DNA of 16,531 nucleotides from an uncultured Streptococcus sp. Its GTDB lineage: Bacteria; Bacillota; Bacilli; Lactobacillales; Streptococcaceae. The stretch spans positions 1-16,531 of the forward strand of contig NZ_CAJPNR010000047.1 in assembly GCF_905372115.1 (NCBI RefSeq), read 5' to 3'. The notes beneath the pieces were generated by a model. It made no database searches. It was given only the letters and a program-made list of their open reading frames with translations, and was not told the DNA's origin. Position 1 is the first letter of the stretch. The number at the start of each line of letters is the position of its first letter. This document shows, piece after piece, positions 14,332 to 16,531 of this stretch. Position numbers and translations under genes: made by a program.

Positions 14332-14356
14332 GGTGGGGCAGCCTAACCACCCCACC
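14332..14356 (-). other. GC-rich hairpin between ulaB and ulaC
   Basis: A perfect 7-bp stem GGTGGGG/CCCCACC (14332-14338 with 14350-14356) with an 11-base loop. No T tract follows on the minus strand (TTCCTATTATT), so it is more likely an mRNA stability or processing element than a full terminator. It would let EIIC-EIIB and the downstream genes differ in level. Confidence 0.55.
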
Positions 14357-14390
14357 CTAACTGAGAACCCATCTTCATAGATAGAAATTC

Positions 14391-14669
14391 TTACAATACC
14401 TGACTTAATTTTTCAGTGATTTCCTTATCATCCATCAAGTTATCCAAGCCGATTAATTTTCCATTGGTTCGGCCTTCCAATTCATTGATCAAATGCAGAG
14501 AAGCAATGACAATATCGTAGCCCGAAGCTAAACTTTTAGCTTCTCCGACACTGCAAGAATTGACCGTAAAGTCTGTTTGTCCCAAATTACGAAGTGCATT
14601 TTCCACTTTCATTTTAATCACCATAGATGATCCCATGCCATTTCCGCATGCTGTTAATACTTTAACCAT
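14391..14669 (-). CDS. ulaB: Ascorbate PTS EIIB component UlaB
   Basis: A 92-residue lactose/galactitol-type EIIB. The phosphocysteine is Cys8 in TACGNGMGSS. UlaB takes phosphate from UlaC and gives it to ascorbate carried by UlaA. GGAGG lies eight bases before the ATG. It follows ulaA by 29 bases. Confidence 0.94.
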   Translation of the reverse strand: MVKVLTACGNGMGSSMVIKMKVENALRNLGQTDFTVNSCSVGEAKSLASGYDIVIASLHLINELEGRTNGKLIGLDNLMDDKEITEKLSQVL

Positions 14670-14698
14670 TTTAGTTTCCTCCGAAATCTTATTTTATA

Positions 14699-16156
14699 TT
14701 AATCTTCTGCCTGTACCTGACCTTGATAGTAGGCTTCCTTATCCTTCGCTCTAGCGAATTGCAGCTGAGGAATGAGTAAGAAGAAGAAGCAAACCAGAGC
14801 ATAACCGATAATACCCAGATATTTGAAGATGTAGCCAAAGCCTAACCATGGAATTTCAAAATCGATATTACCGTGATATCCGCCATAAGAAGCCAAGCCC
14901 AGTAGAGCCACACAGAGAGCACCAAGGGCTACTTGCAACACACCAGAAATGAACGATAGGACAAGGGCTGCTTTCCAGCCACCACGTTTATCAGCATAGA
15001 CTGCAATCGCTGCATTGTCAAAGAAGACAGGAACGAAACCAGTGATAATCAGGATTGGATTTTTGAAAACAATTAGCAGTACAATGGTAATCAGCTGACC
15101 AACCAACCCAAAGGCAAAGCCAGAAAGAACGGCATTTGGTGAGCCAAATCCATAAGACGCTGCCACATCCACCGCAGGGAAGGAACCTGGCAAGAGCTTG
15201 CTTGAAATACCTTGAAAGGCATTAGTCAGTTCTGATACGAACATGCGCACCCCTTGCATGAGGATGAAGAGATAGACAGAGAAGGTAAAGGCTGTCTGAA
15301 TGATATACATATAGAAGTCTTGCTTAGCAGGGTCAAATGGTGTACCAGTCGTAATAACTTCTTTGTTGGCCATAACATCTGGTCCCAATACTAAGAGGAT
15401 AGCACCGAAGAAGACTAGCATCAAAGTTGCAGAAGCAACAACTGTATCATGGAAGATAGACAGGAACTTAGGCAGCTTCAGATTGTCCAGATTTTCTTCT
15501 TTTTTACCAAAGAAAGGCGCAACCTTATCAACGAACCAGATGGCAAATTGCTGCTGGTGACCGATGGCGAAACCACCACCGCCAGTCAAACGCTGAGTTG
15601 CTTCAACAGTCATATTGGAGCTAACAGCCCAGTAGAGACCACAGATGAGGCCGATAGCCAAAGTTCCCCAGCTATTGCGCAGCTGCGGTACCAGCAAGAG
15701 CACCATCAGTGATACAGTAGCAGCCTGCTGAACCATGATATGACCAGTGATGAAGAGAGTCCGAATCTTAGTGACCTTACGGAAAGCTACTAGTAGGATG
15801 TTGAAGCCAAAGCCAATCAAGAGAGCTGTTGTAGCTGTTCCGACAAAGTTTGGAAACTCTTCCGCAATCTTTGTATTCGCCGCTGTCAATCCAAAGTAAG
15901 GATCAATCACCGCCGCCCCGATTTTGAACTTAAAGTTCAGGGCTGCCAGAATTGGTCGGAAAGTATTCACCAGGCCGGCTGCTCCGGCATTAAGAATCAA
16001 ATAGCCGACCGTTGCTTTAATGAAGCCAGCGAACACATCGTGGGCCGGTTTCTTGAGCAGTGCATAACCGATTAGCACCAAAAGGCCGACGAAGAAAGCT
16101 GGATTTTGCAGAATGTTCTGCGAGAACCAATTTAGAATATTAAGAAGGATATTCAT
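14699..16156 (-). CDS. ulaA: Ascorbate PTS permease EIIC UlaA
   Basis: A 485-residue membrane transporter of the UlaA (SgaT) family, which imports L-ascorbate and, with UlaB and UlaC, releases it as L-ascorbate-6-P. Family stretches include the N-terminal helices with the GYALLKKP motif, TGHIMVQQAA, GHQQQFAIW, GSFPAVDVAA, PVFFDNAAIAVYA and a GxxGYHG region near the C-terminus. It is the first gene of the ula operon, with GGGGAG six bases before the ATG. Its promoter region carries a cre site and a weak -35, consistent with activation by a PRD regulator and repression by CcpA. Confidence 0.94.
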   Translation of the reverse strand: MNILLNILNWFSQNILQNPAFFVGLLVLIGYALLKKPAHDVFAGFIKATVGYLILNAGAAGLVNTFRPILAALNFKFKIGAAVIDPYFGLTAANTKIAEEFPNFVGTATTALLIGFGFNILLVAFRKVTKIRTLFITGHIMVQQAATVSLMVLLLVPQLRNSWGTLAIGLICGLYWAVSSNMTVEATQRLTGGGGFAIGHQQQFAIWFVDKVAPFFGKKEENLDNLKLPKFLSIFHDTVVASATLMLVFFGAILLVLGPDVMANKEVITTGTPFDPAKQDFYMYIIQTAFTFSVYLFILMQGVRMFVSELTNAFQGISSKLLPGSFPAVDVAASYGFGSPNAVLSGFAFGLVGQLITIVLLIVFKNPILIITGFVPVFFDNAAIAVYADKRGGWKAALVLSFISGVLQVALGALCVALLGLASYGGYHGNIDFEIPWLGFGYIFKYLGIIGYALVCFFFLLIPQLQFARAKDKEAYYQGQVQAED

Positions 16157-16200
16157 GGTAACTCCCCTTTATTTTTTATTTTTCTTATTCTTATAGATTT

Positions 16201-16206
16201 ATTATA
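16201..16206 (-). promoter_or_regulatory. -10 box of the ula operon promoter
   Basis: TATAAT on the minus strand, giving a transcript start about 38 bases before the ulaA ATG. At 17-base spacing the -35 position reads only TTTTTG, a poor match, which suggests dependence on an activator such as the PRD regulator at 870-2531. Confidence 0.6.
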
Positions 16207-16211
16207 AATCT

Positions 16212-16225
16212 TGAAAGCGGTAACA
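16212..16225 (-). promoter_or_regulatory. cre (CcpA) site at the ula promoter
   Basis: TGTTACCGCTTTCA on the minus strand (TGAAAGCGGTAACA on plus) fits the CcpA consensus very well. It fills the spacer between -35 and -10, predicting repression when preferred sugars are present. Its ACCGCTT core is related to the sites at the second operon and the PRD regulator. Confidence 0.7.
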
Positions 16226-16310
16226 AAAAGACCAAGAATTACACAGGCGACTGTTCACTCTTGGACTGTCAAAAAAATCTGCCCATAAGGACAGAAAAAA
16301 GTAAGAAAGT
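16226..16310. other. Non-coding region upstream of the ula promoter
   Basis: No convincing gene. GACTGT is repeated directly at 16250 and 16264, and CTGTC...GACAG can pair across 19 bases (16266-16294). These could be activator-binding or 3'-end signals, but nothing decisive is visible. Confidence 0.3.
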
Positions 16311-16531
16311 GAGCATCGCTGCTCCTAAGTCCGACTGCGCCTCTGGCTTGTCTCATTAAGTTTTAGCAGAACGTAGTTTCGCTTATGCTCAAACTGCATC
16401 TATGCCTCTAAGCTCTGCTCGACTCTGCTAGCTGGCAATCACTAAGAAATTAGCGGAACGTAGACTTCGCTTGCGTTCAGTCTGCATCAATGCCTCTAAA
16501 TTCGACTGCGCCCACGGCTTGTCTCATTAAG
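16311..16531. repeat. Tandem repeat, about 86 bp, two full copies and one partial
   Basis: Units end in (C)ATTAAG or ACTAAG: partial copy 16311-16360, full copies 16361-16446 and 16447-16531. Shared blocks are AGCRGAACGTAG, CTGCATC(T/A)ATGCCTCTAA and GACTGCGCC...GGCTTGTCTCATTAAG. The array reaches the window edge and may continue. Copies 2 and 3 each hold a 7-bp hairpin with compensatory changes. No open reading frame of note crosses it. Confidence 0.7.

Noticed and set aside
16311..16531. CRISPR array
   Set aside because: Repeats are about 86 bp and diverged, with no short constant repeat separated by unique spacers and no cas genes.

Overview
The window looks like chromosomal DNA of a Streptococcus, probably a sanguinis/mitis-type oral species. 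The basis is family-level: moderate GC, A-rich Shine-Dalgarno sites, extended -10 promoters, CcpA-type cre sites, and a complete L-ascorbate (ula) PTS operon next to a BglG/PRD regulator of the UlaR kind known from pneumococcus. The species cannot be fixed from sequence reading alone. Nearly all genes are on the minus strand, so transcription mostly runs right to left.

Layout, right to left. (1) 16157-16531: a gene-free stretch with about 86-bp tandem repeats that carry a covarying hairpin, then the ulaA promoter region with a near-perfect cre site. (2) 16156-11460: ulaA-ulaB-ulaC (ascorbate EIIC, EIIB, EIIA) and ulaD-ulaE-ulaF (decarboxylase, 3-epimerase, 4-epimerase), ending at a hairpin terminator. 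ulaG, the ascorbate-6-phosphate lactonase, is not in the window. (3) 11351-10368: a LacI-family regulator with its own promoter and terminator. (4) 10122-3292: a second, less familiar catabolic operon. It encodes a cytosolic beta-propeller protein, a D-2-hydroxyacid dehydrogenase, a galactitol-type EIIC with no EIIA or EIIB partner, an amidohydrolase, an FGGY kinase that resembles LyxK (L-xylulose / 3-keto-L-gulonate kinase), and a TIM-barrel sugar isomerase/epimerase. Its promoter carries three helically phased AACCGYTT-type sites. (5) 2715-3263 (+): a sugar O-acetyltransferase whose normal start is followed by an in-frame amber codon. (6) 2531-870: a PRD/EIIB regulator, the likely UlaR. (7) 786-46: a CPBP membrane protease-like protein whose last codons lie in a hairpin cluster that looks like the end of an IS200/IS605-type element.

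How it may work together. The ula genes import and phosphorylate ascorbate and convert 3-keto-L-gulonate-6-P to D-xylulose-5-P. I infer that the second operon takes up a related sugar acid, lactone or pentulose WITHOUT phosphorylation, through the orphan EIIC. It would then be opened, oxidised or reduced, or isomerised by the amidohydrolase, dehydrogenase, propeller protein and isomerase, and phosphorylated by the LyxK-like kinase. The product would enter at UlaD (3-keto-L-gulonate-6-P) or UlaE (L-xylulose-5-P). Related AACCGYTT/cre-like sites at the ulaA, second-operon and PRD-regulator promoters suggest shared control by the LacI protein and/or CcpA. This two-branch locus is the most interesting part of the window.
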